Notes: generated by a model not told the origin, from the letters alone. 64,000 nucleotides of DNA from Cryptomeria japonica (GCF_030272615.1 NC_081414.1:665413938-665477937); one strand, 5' to 3'. Shown: positions 45,931-57,815, counted from the first letter of the stretch. Numbers and translations are program-made.

Positions 45931-46679
45931 ATGCATCTCAGTTATACTCCTTTTCACATTTTGGTCCTATTAATGAGGTTGATTCTTCACATGTTGATTT
46001 AGATATCGAGGAGAAATTCAGGTACTTGAACTTGGGGATTCTTACATGTGACCCCGTTCTTGAGCCTTGCATTACATCTCCTCCTATTGATATCACATCA
46101 CCTATTGCACTTGATGATGCAGATATTGCAATATTTTTTCCTTCTTGTGATTCAGTGCAACAGAATATACCTTGTCTTCTAGCCTTAGTTTCTTGGGATG
46201 ACTACTTGACAGACATGGTAGGTTTGTTTGTGGAGTCCTACATTGCAAATTTGGGAGACATCATTGATGATATTCATCTTCTCTTTGATGAAGATGATCC
46301 TTCTTCAATTGTTGTTTGGGAACACTCTGATCCTCTTGTTCATTCTCTACATGATCATTTTTTCAAGGTTGGCATGATAGTGGATACTTATGTACAACAC
46401 TTGGAGGAGGTATTTTTGTCCTTAGAGGAGTAATGTGAGTATTTGGATCATGTTCTACATTCATTTCCACTAGATCTTGGAGTACCTTTTTCAGCAGTGT
46501 GGATTAGTACACTTGATTTGGAGGGGGTAACTTTCAACATTAGCATGGGGACACTTGAGCAGTTTTCAAAGACTCTACACATCATGAGTTTTTTTCCTAC
46601 ATCTTCCCTTCATAATTGGGAAGACTTCATGGATAAACCTTTGGTTTTGTTTCTTCCTAAGGGGAGGAACATTATTTGA
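45924..46679 (+). pseudogene. Acidic reading frame replacing pol in the outer Copia-type element
   Basis: The frame opens YHASQLYSFSHFGPI, still in the pre-integrase style. It then continues for about 240 codons of strongly acidic, Leu/Ile-rich sequence (DDIHLLFDEDDPSSIVVWEH, EEVFLSLEE, then after one stop at about 46431 EYLDHVLHSFPLDLGVPFS) to a stop at 46677. No integrase, RT or RNase H motif is present. Except for the one stop the frame is clean, unlike random sequence after a deletion. I do not recognise the protein; it may be an element-specific domain. Confidence 0.55.
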
Positions 46680-47039
46680 CGATCATGGAGCAATTTCTTC
46701 ATTTAGTTTCAATCTTCTACCATTGGTGTAGATTATACATTGAGGGGAGGCTACTTGGTCTCTCTTCTTCTCTCTTATGAGGGGGGAATTTTTCTTCACA
46801 TGGGGTTTTTTCCTTCTCATACTTATTTGAGAAATCTTTATGTTGTGGTGGGAAAAGCGAGATCGGGTGACTAGGACCTAATCCTACTCTTACCAACACA
46901 TTGGGAATATGAAAGAGCCTAGGGAGATAGATCACTTTGGCTACTTCTTGTGAGAAAGAGAGAGCCAAGGATTACCTCTAAGGGTTTCTATTACTCTTGT
47001 TGTAAATGATGAGAAAAACTAGGGTTTGAATGATCAACT
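46680..47039. other. End region of the outer element, no gene
   Basis: Purine-rich tracts at 46739-46750 and about 46780-46788 are candidate polypurine tracts, but the following sequence does not match the LTR at 19604-20049. The true 3' LTR is probably deleted. Confidence 0.5.
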
Positions 47040-48357
47040 AGATTAGGAGATAAAGAATGAAGCATAAATGATCTCAGAATTGTACAAACTTGTAGATTTG
47101 AAACTGAGATACTGAAAGCATGAAAGGGAGAGGATTCTTGATGTGTACCTGATGCTACAAATTAAACAAATCTGACCTGGATCAAGGTGCCATGCCACTA
47201 TCCTATTTCTGCAGATAGGAGGCTGCAATTGAAAGACTGCAAATTTGATGACTTGAAGCTATAACCTGCTAAAAATCATTGAAAAGCAAAGATACCATAG
47301 CACCATGTCACTGTCTTGGGTAGGACCAGGGTGCCACGCCCTTGTCCCAAGCAGATTAGGGCAGATCTGATGATTCTGGGTGGTTCCTGTGCCTTTTGCT
47401 AAGCTGAAAGTGTCTCTAAGTACACGTTTCTACACTTGCAACTGAAAAGGGAAGGTTTGGGTGGCTATATGGTGTTTTTCCTTAGTCAAACCCCTATGTT
47501 GGTGATTTCCACCTCCACAAATAATCGATAATGTACTAAAAATGTGTGTGCTAGAACCTTGTGTATGCAAGATCCTAAAATGAAAGTAAACTAGAGCTAC
47601 CTTACACATGAGAGTAAACCCTAAATATAAATGTGAATGTAAATGACAATGCTTGAAACCAAATATACAAAATGATCTAAATCATGAATGTAGATATGCA
47701 AATTGATGTAAAGAAGCTCATACAAAGACATGAAATCATACCAATCCCCAAGGAAGAGATATTGCCACTAGATCTCCTATTACTCTTCAATGTCTTCAAG
47801 GCTCCTAATTGAGGATTTGATCTGGAGATATCAAGGCTCAAGATTGGAGAAGAGGTTGGAGGGAGGGACATGTCATCTCTATGGTGACAAGTGGCAAGGA
47901 TTTTCAACCAATTTCTCATGATAGGACAAGTGTCAAGAGGGAGAGGACATGTGGCCAAAGTGCCATGTGTCTCAAGGAGGGAATATCCAACCCACATGAG
48001 GTTAGGATGTGCAAGATAGGATAGGGTTAGTTAGACCCTAGGTTAGATAGAATGGGTTAGGTTAGAGGGTGGTTAGAAGTTAGGAGCTATGTGCTCGATT
48101 TGAATTTAGAAATTCAAATAAAAGGAAAATGATAATTATACTCCACAAATCATGAATTTGTTATTTTAATCATGGGATTAGAAGAATTGGATTTAATGAG
48201 GGGAATTAATTAATTAATCAAAGGGGGAATATGATGTGAACTATATAAATAAATCATTTAGATTTATTTACAAGTAGATGAATTAAGGGGAATTAATTAA
48301 ATCATTATGAATTTAATTAATTGGAAATGATTATTAATTAAATAACTACGTATTTAA
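47040..48357. repeat. LTR-like dispersed repeat truncating a LINE
   Basis: Contains GGTGCCATGCCACTATCC and GGTGCCACGCCCTTGTCC, two diverged copies of a short unit (about 47187 and 47330). It then has a purine-rich block with GACAAGTG motifs and a TTAATTAA-rich tail similar in style to 7640-8558 and 18560-19603. It ends where LINE ORF2 sequence starts. No gene. Confidence 0.45.
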
Positions 48358-48510
48358 TCAATTATTTCTAGACCATTTAGTTGTATACACTTTGTTTCTT
48401 GTATTAAAACTATTTTATCTCTAGCCAAGCCAACCCTTTGCTTGATTAAATGTCGCTTGTCGGGGGAGTTTAAGCCGCTAACATTCCAAGAAATGAGCAT
48501 CATGGTGCTT
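48358..48510 (-). pseudogene. LINE ORF2 N-terminus (AP endonuclease), truncated
   Basis: MMLISWNVSGLNSPDKRHLI, then KQRVGLARDKIVLIQETKC: the first catalytic Asn and Glu motifs (SWN-RGLN, QETK) of the APE-type endonuclease that nicks target DNA. Everything after about residue 50 is lost. Confidence 0.88.
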
Positions 48511-49448
48511 GGGGAAGGGGGGTACCCTTCTCTGAATCCAAAAGAGAGGTGATCATGTTTTGTCCCATGGCTTCTCAATCCTTAGATCTTAATTCTGCTA
48601 AGGATTTCCTACTAGCCCCTTTCCTAGAAGGATCTATCCCACAATCAGCTTTGAGTTTGGATGAAGAGATTTGTTGGATACCAAGAGCCTCAATGTTTGG
48701 GGCTAAGTTAAGAATCAAAGGATCCAAGGCCTACCCTTCTGCTTTATTATCTTGGGAATCCAGTTGTATTATTCTTTGGATGATATCCATCTTCTCTTTT
48801 TGGTATTATTCACTAGCTAAAACAGAGGGAGGGGTAATTCCCTTAAAATCATTTACTGCCTCAAGATCCAATTAGAGATCTTTTCCTTCCAGGATCTTAA
48901 AGTCTTCAAGATAGCTCATTACTGGATCTTGGGGAGAGGGGAGGCAGAGAGGCATATTGGGGAATAGTTACACTATCCCTATATGTGTTTAAGCCAGAGT
49001 TATGTCCTCTTAGCCTTGTATTTTGATTCTCGGTGTCTCTTGATATCATCCCTGACCTCATGTTAGAGTGGAGGTCATCATTAAAGGTCCCAATTTGATC
49101 TAAACCTAGAGTCTTAGTCCCAATCAGCTCCTGATGAGTATGGGGGACTAGCTGATACTCCACAAATGACACTTATGATGCATTATCCTATGTAATTTTA
49201 TGCTTTTCCATAGTGGCAGTTTGATCAGTCATAACAAATGTAGGGGTCTAGTTATCTCTCCTATTATTTTGATCCCTTCTGTCTCCTTTTCTTATGATCT
49301 TGTTAGAAGAACCCTGATAGTATTGCCTACTTACAGGCTATTGCTTGGGATACCTAGTTGATCCTTGGCTCTTGAATCCACTGCTACCTCCTTACTCATG
49401 CACTGACCATCTTTGTACTTCATCGAGCCATAATTTGGGCATCCCTCT
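48490..49448 (-). pseudogene. LINE ORF1 C-terminal part
   Basis: The minus strand reads GCPNYGSMKYKDGQCMSKE at the right end. Towards the left end it reads SYLEDFKILEGKDL, DPLILNLAPNIEALGIQQI and RKGASRKSLAELRSKD-EAMG just before ORF2. Several stops and frame changes occur in between. The tail overlaps the ORF2 start, as usual in plant LINEs. Confidence 0.6.
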
Positions 49449-50155
49449 TGTTGGATAACAGATTTGTCCTTTGATAAAAATGAAATAATCACAACTCTAT
49501 TGCCCCTTTAAAGAACAAAATAGTAACCAAACAGTTGGGTAAACTTATGAAAGTTTCCCTCTAAATTTTTTGAGGTACAACTCCCTCTTAGATTTTCAAT
49601 GAATGAAAACAAGAAAATAAACTATGCATATACTTTTAACTAGAAAGTACGAAAGGCATTTTCACATCTACACATCACTATGTTGTAAATGCATTGTTTT
49701 TTTGAAATATAGTTCTTAAATGACAAAGCTCACAAAATTTGTTATGTTTCACACTTCTCATTCAAAAGAAAATTTCAGACTAAAATCCTTCTCAAATGCA
49801 TAACATTCCTTAAAGAAACAAGAGACTATTTTGACAGAAATTAACTCCAACAGAAATTCGATTTCATTCATCAAACACATAGATTTGAAACTCCAAAATA
49901 TTCACTTTCATTCATTCACAGATAAATGAGTGTTTCTTTTAAAAACATTATGCATCTACAAAATAAAGTATATCAAGTCTGAAAGCCAATAATTCTTGGA
50001 CCTTCACATAGTCTTTTTGAAACATATAACTAGCCATAGATCGGCTAACTACAGTTTAGGGAAACACAAAGTTACATAACTTTGCTCCTGAGTCAAGATT
50101 CAGTTTTAAAACATAACTAGAAAACTAATTTCTAAAATTGTCCTAAAATTAATCA

Positions 50156-53100
50156 TCAAACAACTTCAAAGGGCTTGCATGACCAAGATTGTAGCTATGG
50201 AATGATATCCTTGGGCTGGTTTTGCACTGCACTGATGATACGTTTCCAATCCAAATGAGTGACTGAAAATCTTTGTATAATGTCATAGTTTGGAAGTCTG
50301 ATGTGAGCAATCCTTTGACGCCACACTTCCTTATCTCGCCAGACTTGGGCCACAATATCTGCATGACTTCCCAAGTGTTCTATGCACAGAAAAAGAAGGG
50401 ACTCATTTTTTGCAACCGTTGAGAAATTGTCTGTTGTTAGAGTTTTTGCTTCTCTAACATAATTAATTTTTCCTTCAAAGGACTAAGTAATAACTTCCAT
50501 ACTTTCTATCATCTTCCCATCCTCCTTCATACACTTGATTCCTATGCATTTCAAATCATTCTACATGGATAAAATGAGTTGATCCAACTCGTTCCGCAGT
50601 TTAGCAGACTTTTCACATCCCTGTTCTACTACAAAATTATGCCACTCAATGCTTTTCTTGCATACATAAATAATATTATCATCCAAGCCTTGCACTCATT
50701 TTTCTGAGAGAAACATCATAATGCCATACTTTTGTACATCAATCATTTGAGGTACTACAACTCTCCACTTGGTTTCCTCCTTTTTTGAGTTAGCAATTTC
50801 TATGTATATCTCTTTTATTACTTTTATGGTGTTTTCATACACCTTGCTCAAATTCTTGAAGTATTTTGTGCTAGATTGAGTGATCCCATCCAACAACTCC
50901 AGGAAGGTTTCTCTCACCATCTTTCTCTTTTGAATTTGACCCAAGAGCTTTTGATTAGTAGGTGACTCAGGATCAAATGACATGGGCAAAGCTGTGAAAT
51001 CAACTGGGCATTGGGATTATGAATAGAATCTATATACTTAGCCATGTGCCTCAGTATTTCCTTGAGATCCTATTTATCCCTTTCATCCTTCCATGTCCTT
51101 CTTATTATTCTCTTTATGGGAGCTTCCAAATGGTGCACATATGCTACCCGTGATCCAACACCTAAATTAATCTTTTCAACAATGAAATCCTTTGCTAAAG
51201 GATTTTCCACCTCTTTATCTAAAACAGGACGAGCTATTCGAGCAGTCCAATTGCCAGTATCTTGATCATAATCCATTTTCAAAATTGTTTTCAGCCTTTT
51301 GGACTTTGGAGTTCTTCCCAAATATTTACTAACCATATCTTCAATAGGAATTGAAACAGGAACCACATTTCTCTTTTTGCTACTAAGAGAAGTGTCTAAC
51401 CAATGAGGAGCACTCGAATCTGCGTCCTTCTTTGTTTGGGATTTCTCAACACCAACATTCGCTAAGACTAATGAACCTCCAATGCCTGCTTCTTCTTCTT
51501 CAGGCTTCTCAGTGTCACCAACTTCCATGGAGGACATCTCAATATTTTTTTCTACCATTATATTCTTAGCCTCGAGAGATCCTTCTAAATCAACCACTAC
51601 TATGCTTTCTAACAACTTTTTGCCCTTGTTCTTGGTTCTTGATCTGGTGACACGGGTTGGAAGCTGGCTGAAAAGGGATTTATTTGAACCTTTGGTAGTA
51701 TCTGTCTCAATTTTAACTTTGGTGCTACTTGCAACACAAGTTTTAATAGATTTATTAGACAAAATATTTTGAACTAGAACAAGAGAACCTTCGATTACTA
51801 GCTTTCCCAATCTCTGCTTTCGTAACCACTGCTCATCCCTGTGGATAACAGGGAATGTTATCATTTGGATTTTATCCTCCTCTTTTTTATCCCATTCTAT
51901 CTCAGGGATTGGGGAACCTTGTACTTTCTATGTGTACCGCAGATCAATCATATCATCGCCATTATCCTCAAACCTTGTTACATTCATTCTAAGCTGAAAG
52001 GTATTAATTTGATCCACTGTGAACTTAGAGAATGTTCTCCACCTTACTTCAAATTCATCTCCACAATCCTCCCAGAAGTATTCAAGTTGTGTAACATGAG
52101 AGAAATTCTCTTTAAGAGTTAGATGCATCTGAGCATAACCTTTGCTATCAAAATTAGGTCGAGCTGTATAGTGTTGAAGGTTAAGATTTTTAAAGTCAAC
52201 CTCTAGGTTCAACGCATCAGAAACAATATGGAAAATATAATAACCCAGCTCAAATGGGAAAGAAACACCTGAATCTTGTCTAGATAGTGTATTCTTATCA
52301 ATGTGAGCAAGCTGCCTACAAAGTTCAATCAACACAAAGTGATCAAGGGAAAACTTCAGTAATTTAAACGATTCTCCTTCAAACCCTCCAACTCTGATGT
52401 AGGTTAACCAAGGATACTAAATGAAATAACTTCCATATGTAATCACTAGTTGCATAGCCTCATCAGATAGTCATTTGTTAACATTCCCTTGAAGTTCATA
52501 GACTAATCTCCTTGCAAACACATCATGAACCCTCTGGAAATCCTCATGGCACTTCTGTAGCTGAAGGTGTGGATGATAATCATAAATTTTTATCCCATCA
52601 AACCACTCCTCATGATACAAACCAAGCCAAGGTCTGACACACGCCAAACAATAGAATAAGTATGAGGACATATAGAATTTTTTACTCTTGAGGCACTTAC
52701 TGAGTCCTTCGTGTAACCTTTTAGAAATTAGTTCTACCCAATCTATATATCGCTTCTCATCTAATATGACCTAGATGAAAAAGTACATCTAGTCTTCCCA
52801 ATAGAATGTTTGTTGGCTCCCTTTCACCTTACGCAACAAAATAACAATGTCCCTTATCTCCCTGATCAAGTGCTCTCTGGTTAAGGGCTTGGGTAATGTA
52901 GAACCACCCTTTTGAAATTTCAAGAGCAAATTTCTAGCTATAACATTTCTATATTGGGATTTCTTTTCTGAGAAAATTTCGTAAGACGTGGTTATCATCC
53001 AATCCTCGTACGGCTCCTCACCAGGGATTTTAAAAACAACCATAACAGTTTCTCTATTTACATTCAATAGAACACCCCCATTTGCATTTCTAATACATTT

Positions 53101-53346
53101 GTGTTCAGGGTCATACTTGTTCATGCACTCGAGCACTAACTCTGGGCACTGTATAATAGGAGGGAAAACAAAAGCTACTATTAACCCACTATCCACAATC
53201 TTTTCCATCATGGGTGAACCAGAGGGATTCTTATCTCTTTCTAAGAATTCTTCCAAATCAACATGAGCTAAGGACGTATCCCCAATTTCTGGGAGAGAAC
53301 AACTAAGACTTGATTCTGACCCTAACTTTGGTGGAACATGTCTCAT
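50156..53346 (-). pseudogene. Unknown protein of about 1,060 codons, with C-to-T stops
   Basis: One frame runs from ATG 53346 to about 51000, then after a single frameshift on to a stop at 50156. Interior stops begin (lower coordinate) at 52789, 52771, 52471, 52417, 51928, 51070 and 50696, with further TAGs downstream; they read as changed Gln or Arg codons. The N-terminal third is globular (IQCPELVLECMNKYDPEHK, NRETVMVVFKIPGEEPYEDW). The next part is rich in aromatic residues (YMSSYLFYCLACVRPWLGLY, DYHPHLQLQKCHEDFQRVHD). The middle (51864-51070) is basic and probably disordered (TRVTRSRTKNKGKK). The C-terminus is helical (KNLSKVYENTIKVIKEIY). The N-terminal layout faintly recalls plant transposon proteins of the plant-mobile-domain kind, but I do not assign it. 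No pol domain is present. Confidence 0.6.
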
Positions 53347-54174
53347 TTTTAACACTAATACAGGCTGCAACAACACCCACTACGACTACTACAACAAAAA
53401 TTAATAGTTTCTTCCTTGAAGCATGAAAATGACAGACATGAAGAAGATTTTTAATTCACCTTTCATGCAACTGAGTGTCTGCTAATCCTGATAAAATTAC
53501 CTCTAGTGTCGAACCTCCACCTTTCCTAATTAGCTTCTTCATGAAGATACAAACCTTTAAAAAAATCGATAGAAATGGCTTAAAACTTAGTTTCATGATT
53601 ACCACAATTGATCAATTCATTCACTTGTGTTGAGTTACGACATAGATGACACTTATGACACCTGATTTTATTACAAAACACTTCACGCAATCTCTTATCA
53701 AGAAAATGATTACCTCCTTAAGTGAGAACTCTTTTAAATAAATCATCAAGATTCCTAGAATATTCCCCTCCATGTCGATCACTTCCCTCCTTCAGCCTCC
53801 ACTTTTACAAAGCTTCCATTTGGAACTGCTGAACCATTGAACCATTGAACTCTTGAACCAATGAAGGTTCAAAGGTTCAAGTTCATTCTCCACACGAGAT
53901 TTCTGCACAGGTTAGACTTGTCGCAACTAAGACATAATACACACAAAGACTCGATGAATGAATGAACCAATGAACTATTGAACTAAACTCCAAGTTCAAA
54001 GAAAAGGTTCAAAGACATGAACACTTTAGACATAAAGATGCATCAGTTGAGACATACTTAAAGCAAAAAGAAAAAAATTTAAGAGAATTGACTATGCTAA
54101 AGTAAACACACATTATCTCAGAACGAATATTCCAATGCAAGGAATATCAATGAATGCAAAAATAGGAGGTAACA
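53347..54174 (-). other. 5' part of the unclassified insertion
   Basis: Mostly non-coding. Short GAACCAATGAA/GAACCATTGAA repeats lie at 53828-53990. At about 53570-53690 the minus strand reads CHKCHLCRNSTQVNELINCG, a cysteine/histidine cluster that could be a captured zinc-finger scrap. It is bounded by stops and its origin is uncertain. Confidence 0.35.
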
Positions 54175-54945
54175 CCTTCATACCTTCTTCAATCTCTACT
54201 TTTTGTTTCCATACACCCCATTCTGTTTTAATTTCAATCTCCTAGGGGATCAAATAGGCTATGTGGATCCTAAAACACATCCTAGCATATTGGCCATTGA
54301 GATCATCTGATACAATTCCCTTTGATTTAATAAGATCTCCCATATTTTTACCAATATCTATCAAAGTATAATGATCCCAATACTCTACTAGCAGGTTGTA
54401 AATTCTAACCCACTTAAGATGATCTGCTACCTTTCATGGATCAAAACTAGGTGTCCATTCTCTCACTTGTATTAGTTGTCCTTTCAGGAAATATGGCCCT
54501 TGATCTAAAGCATTCTTCCTACCCTCCTCCGAAGGTAGAACTACCATACAATAATTATTTGGAAAAATCTCCATCTATGTTTGTTTTCCCCATTTGGATA
54601 TGCACCACTCATACAATTTTATTACATCATTTGTTCCTTCTCTCCATTTAATAAGTATCCCAACCTCCTTATATCTTACTACTTCCTCCCTAATACGATC
54701 TACGCTTAAATGAATCAGCATGCATGAGATTGGTGTTTGAGATAACTTACTCAAAATCTTAACCCGAATCATTGGTGCATCCATTGGTTGTGATTTTAGG
54801 CCCTTGAGTGTTGGAGAGTTGTTTGATTGTCTGATCCGCCCACTAGGGTTTTTATCCGTCCAATTGTTAGAAGAATTCACATTGATCTGATTATTTTTCC
54901 GAAAATGCCCATACCATTGTCTTTTGAATATATGGGAAGTAGGCT
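54175..54945 (-). pseudogene. LINE ORF1 central part with DUF4283 domain
   Basis: Minus-strand order: NSSNNWTDKNPSGRIRQSNN, LSVDRIREEVVRYKEVGILI, YEWCISKWGKQ, PNNYCMVVLPSEEGRKNALD, FLKGQLIQVREWTPSFDP and HLKWVRIYNLLVEYWD, which is the DUF4283 fold typical of plant LINE ORF1 and related gag-like proteins. Stops at about 54572 and 54436 and one frame change near the right end break it. ORF1 is an RNA-binding chaperone of the LINE particle. Confidence 0.82.
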
Positions 54946-54950
54946 ACCAA

Positions 54951-55162
54951 TGTAACAGGCCCAAAGATGTGATTCATACGCACACACAATATTATTAGAT
55001 AAGAAAAGAATATATACAATAGTAACTGATGAAACAATTAAGAAGAAAACTACATAAAACTAAACTACAGAAAACTACTGCTAGTTACAAAATAACTACT
55101 CTAATAATACAAATATCTCGTAGGATTAGTTAGCATCATGTAGGATTAGTTATTAGTTAGCA
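54951..55162 (-). repeat. 3' LTR of the minus-strand Copia element
   Basis: TGTAACAGGCCC to GTTAGCA on the plus strand. The complement of a polypurine tract (TCCCCCCCTTA, 55163-55173) adjoins it. It differs at about eight positions from 59530-59741. Confidence 0.95.
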
Positions 55163-55890
55163 TCCCCCCCTTAATCTAAAGGGACATCTGTCATACCAAG
55201 CAACAGTCAGAATCGTTCAAACTTTACACGGCCTGGTGCTTTGGTAAAGATATCAGCAATTTTCTCAACAGTGGAACAATGTTTCAAATGTATGGTTTTG
55301 GTCTCAACATGATGTCAAATCAAGTGATATTTGGTGTTGATATGCTTGGTTTGATCATGAAATCTTGGATTCTTGGCCAATTGAATCGCAAAATTGTTGT
55401 CAACAAATAAAGGCGTTGAAGTCATCTGTTTCTCCTGCAAGTCCTCAAGAATTTTCTTGAGCCACACAATTTCTTTGGTGGCTTGAGCTACTGCTACATA
55501 TTCTGCTTCAGTAGTGGAGTCAGTAGGAACTATTTGTTTATTTCATCTTCAGGTGACAATTGTTGATCCAAGAGTCATCAAATAACCAGAAGTAGATACC
55601 CCATGTTCTTTGTCACCATCAAAATCTGAGTTAGAATAGCCAGTGAGATGAAAGTTTGATACCTTTGAATATTTGATGTCGAGAGTCTGGGTTCCTTTTA
55701 AATATTTTAGCACTCATTGTACTACAGTCCAATGCCCTTCACATGGTTTATGCATAAACCTGGACATAATTCCTACTGCAAATGTAATGTCAAGACGAGT
55801 AGTGGTGAGATAAATCAAACTTCCAACAAGCTACCTGTACATGGTTGGATCTTCGAAAGCCTCTTCGTCATTGGAAGAAATCTTCAAATT
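55163..55890 (-). pseudogene. RNase H end and 3' region of the minus-strand Copia element
   Basis: The minus strand carries the remains of the connection and RNase H, for example an ATAEAEYVAVAQATKEIVWL-like stretch at about 55475-55525 and YSNSDFDGDKEHGV at about 55600-55640. Several stops and frame changes are present. It lies directly after RT and before the polypurine tract. Confidence 0.65.
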
Positions 55891-56385
55891 TTACTCCATT
55901 GGAGTGGAAACAGAATTACAATCTTGCATTCCAAATTTGCATAATAACTCTCCAATGTATTTCTTCTGAGAAATAAAAATGAACTTAGGATTCTGAATAA
56001 CTTCAATCCCTAAGTAATAATGAAGTAAACCTAGGTCAGTCATATCAAAAACCTTTTTCAACTCTCTCTTAATGCAGGCTATATAATCATCATTATTTCC
56101 TGTGATCAACAAATCATCAACATAAACAACTAGATATACAACTGACCTACCAACTGTCTTGACAAATAGAGTTGCATCATCTAGATTGAAGTGCTTGTAG
56201 TTTAAGTTCAAGAGGTGCTCAGTTAATTTTTCATACCACACGCGTGGTGCTTGCTTCAAACCATACAAGGATTTTACCAATTTACATACCTTTTGTTCCC
56301 GACCTTTGACAACAAAACCTTCAGGCTGCACCATACTGACATCTTCTTTCAAATCACCATTCAAGAAGGTTGTCTTAACATCCAT
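55891..56385 (-). pseudogene. RT of the minus-strand Copia element
   Basis: [36 protein letters not shown], catalytic YVDDLLITGN and LLHYYLGIEVIQNP: an RVT_2-type reverse transcriptase core of 165 codons without a stop. The upstream RT start is at 56508-56846 (WKTTMQRECDALIKNGTW, IGCKWVYKNKY) in another frame, so a frameshift lies between about 56390 and 56510. Confidence 0.92.
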
Positions 56386-56507
56386 ATGATGTATATGCCA
56401 TCCTTTTTGTGCTGCTAAAGAAAACAGAGTTCAAATAGTGCCCCACTTTGCTGTAGGGGCAAAATTTTATGTATAGTCAACACCCTCTTTTTGAGCATAT
56501 CCTTTTG

Positions 56508-57215
56508 CTACAAGTAGATTGCTTTATGTTTTTCTAGTGACCCATCAACTTTATATTTGTTCTTATATACCCACTTGCAGCCAATAGGTTTGGTTCCAAT
56601 TGGAGGGTTCACCAACCTCCAAGTTCCATTTTTAATGAGAGCATCACACTCTCTTTGCATTGTAGTTTTCCATGCATCACTAATTGATGCTTCTTGAAAG
56701 GAAGAAGGTTCATCAACAACAGAAAAGTTTAATTCAACATCATAAGAATTAAGATTTTCTTTATTTTGTTTGGTAGAACTTTCTGTCTCTGTTTTACCAT
56801 GCAAGATAAAATCATCATACCTTCTTGGAACTTTCTTTGTTTGCATCGATCTATGTACGATTAGATCTGATACTTACTCAGGTTCAAGAATCTTTGAATC
56901 AGTTTCTTCACAGGCTGGTTCAACAACTAGTTCTGATTCTTCAGCATTACTATCATCATTTGAACTATCCTCATTCACTATATCCTCATTCTCTGGAACT
57001 TCCAAAGAGTGACCTAGAACTTCCAAAGATTGACCTAGAAAAGGAACCCCCCCTTCAAGAGTTGGAAGTTCATTATCACATTCATGATAGAATTTATGAT
57101 AGTGAAACCTATCAAGATGAGAAAGTTGTGTGTTAATAGTAAGGTCATCTTTGTCAAATTCAAGAAATATAACATCTCTATAAATAATAAACTTTTTGTT
57201 TGCTTCATCATACAA
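56508..57215 (-). pseudogene. Integrase tail and RT start of the minus-strand Copia element
   Basis: 57215-56874 reads ANKKFIIYRDVIFLEFDKDD and an acidic linker; 56846-56508 reads the RT N-terminal region. Both share a frame and are separated by a stop. The linker holds a short repeat (LGQSLEVLGHSLEVPE). Confidence 0.8.
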
Positions 57216-57815
57216 TCAATAAGCTTTGGAAGTATTAGAATATCCCCAAAAAATGCATTTTCTACTTCTGGCATCCAATTTATTTCGGAGCTGTTCAGGA
57301 ATCAAAGCATAATAGGTGGAACCAAAAACTCTAAAATGCTTGATAGTTGGAAGATGGCCATGCCACATTTCATAAGGAGTCTTGTTTTGTAGTGCAACAG
57401 AAGGACTCCTATTCTTTATGTAGACAACACAAATAATTGCTTCTCCCCAAAACATTAACTTAACATTCTTAAAAAACATCATAGATCTGACCATATTCAA
57501 CAGTGTCTTATTCATGCGTTCTGCCACACCATTTTGTTGTGGATTATAAGGAACAGTGGTTTGGTGTTTAATACCATTGTCCTGCAGATATTCTTCAAAA
57601 TCCTTAGATGTATACTCACCACCATTATCGGTTCTAAGGGTTCCAATATTGAGTTGAGTCTCATTTTTAATCCACAAATGAAATTTTTTGAATGTATCAA
57701 AAGCTTGAGATTTTTCTTTTAATAAATAAACCCAACACATACTGGTATAGTCATCAATAAAAGTCATTAAATATTTTTTGCCATTTGCTGATGGAATAGG
57801 CATGGGCCCACACAA
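57216..57815 (-). pseudogene. Integrase core of the minus-strand Copia element
   Basis: FIDDYTSMCWVYLLKEKSQA, LRTDNGGEYTSKDFEEYL, YNPQQNGVAERMNKTLLNM and GHLPTIKHFRVFGS: the D-D-E core and the conserved C-terminal motif of a Copia integrase, open for 199 codons. Confidence 0.92.

Larger units (their letters stand above)
19604..46750 (+). mobile_element. Outer Copia-type element, split by a nested insertion; 3' end uncertain
   Basis: A 5' LTR (19604-20049), a primer site (20050-20062) and a leader run to 20978. The same kind of leader resumes after 43733 and leads into gag (about 44650-45630), a protease remnant and an acidic reading frame ending at 46677. A purine-rich tract lies at 46739-46750. 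No integrase, RT or RNase H is seen. I could not find a 3' LTR matching 19604-20049, so the right limit is approximate. The 22.8-kb interruption is the Copia element at 20979-43733, which itself holds a Gypsy element. Joining the left and right halves rests on matching leader organisation and is an inference. Confidence 0.65.
49449..54174 (-). mobile_element. Unclassified 4.7-kb insertion in LINE ORF1
   Basis: The two ends of the interruption read TGTTACCTCC (54174, minus strand) and TCCAACA (49449), LTR-style TGTT...AACA termini. Flanking pentamers CCTCT (49444-49448) and CCTTC (54175-54179) agree at three of five positions. Removing the segment and one pentamer restores an open LINE frame across the join. 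I could not find LTRs, a primer site, a polypurine tract, terminal inverted repeats or Helitron ends. It carries the long frame at 50156-53346. Confidence 0.5.

Noticed and set aside
53347-53376. Upstream extension of the unknown frame to 53376
   Set aside because: That start would be a GTG. The first ATG at 53346 is the more plausible start for a eukaryotic protein.
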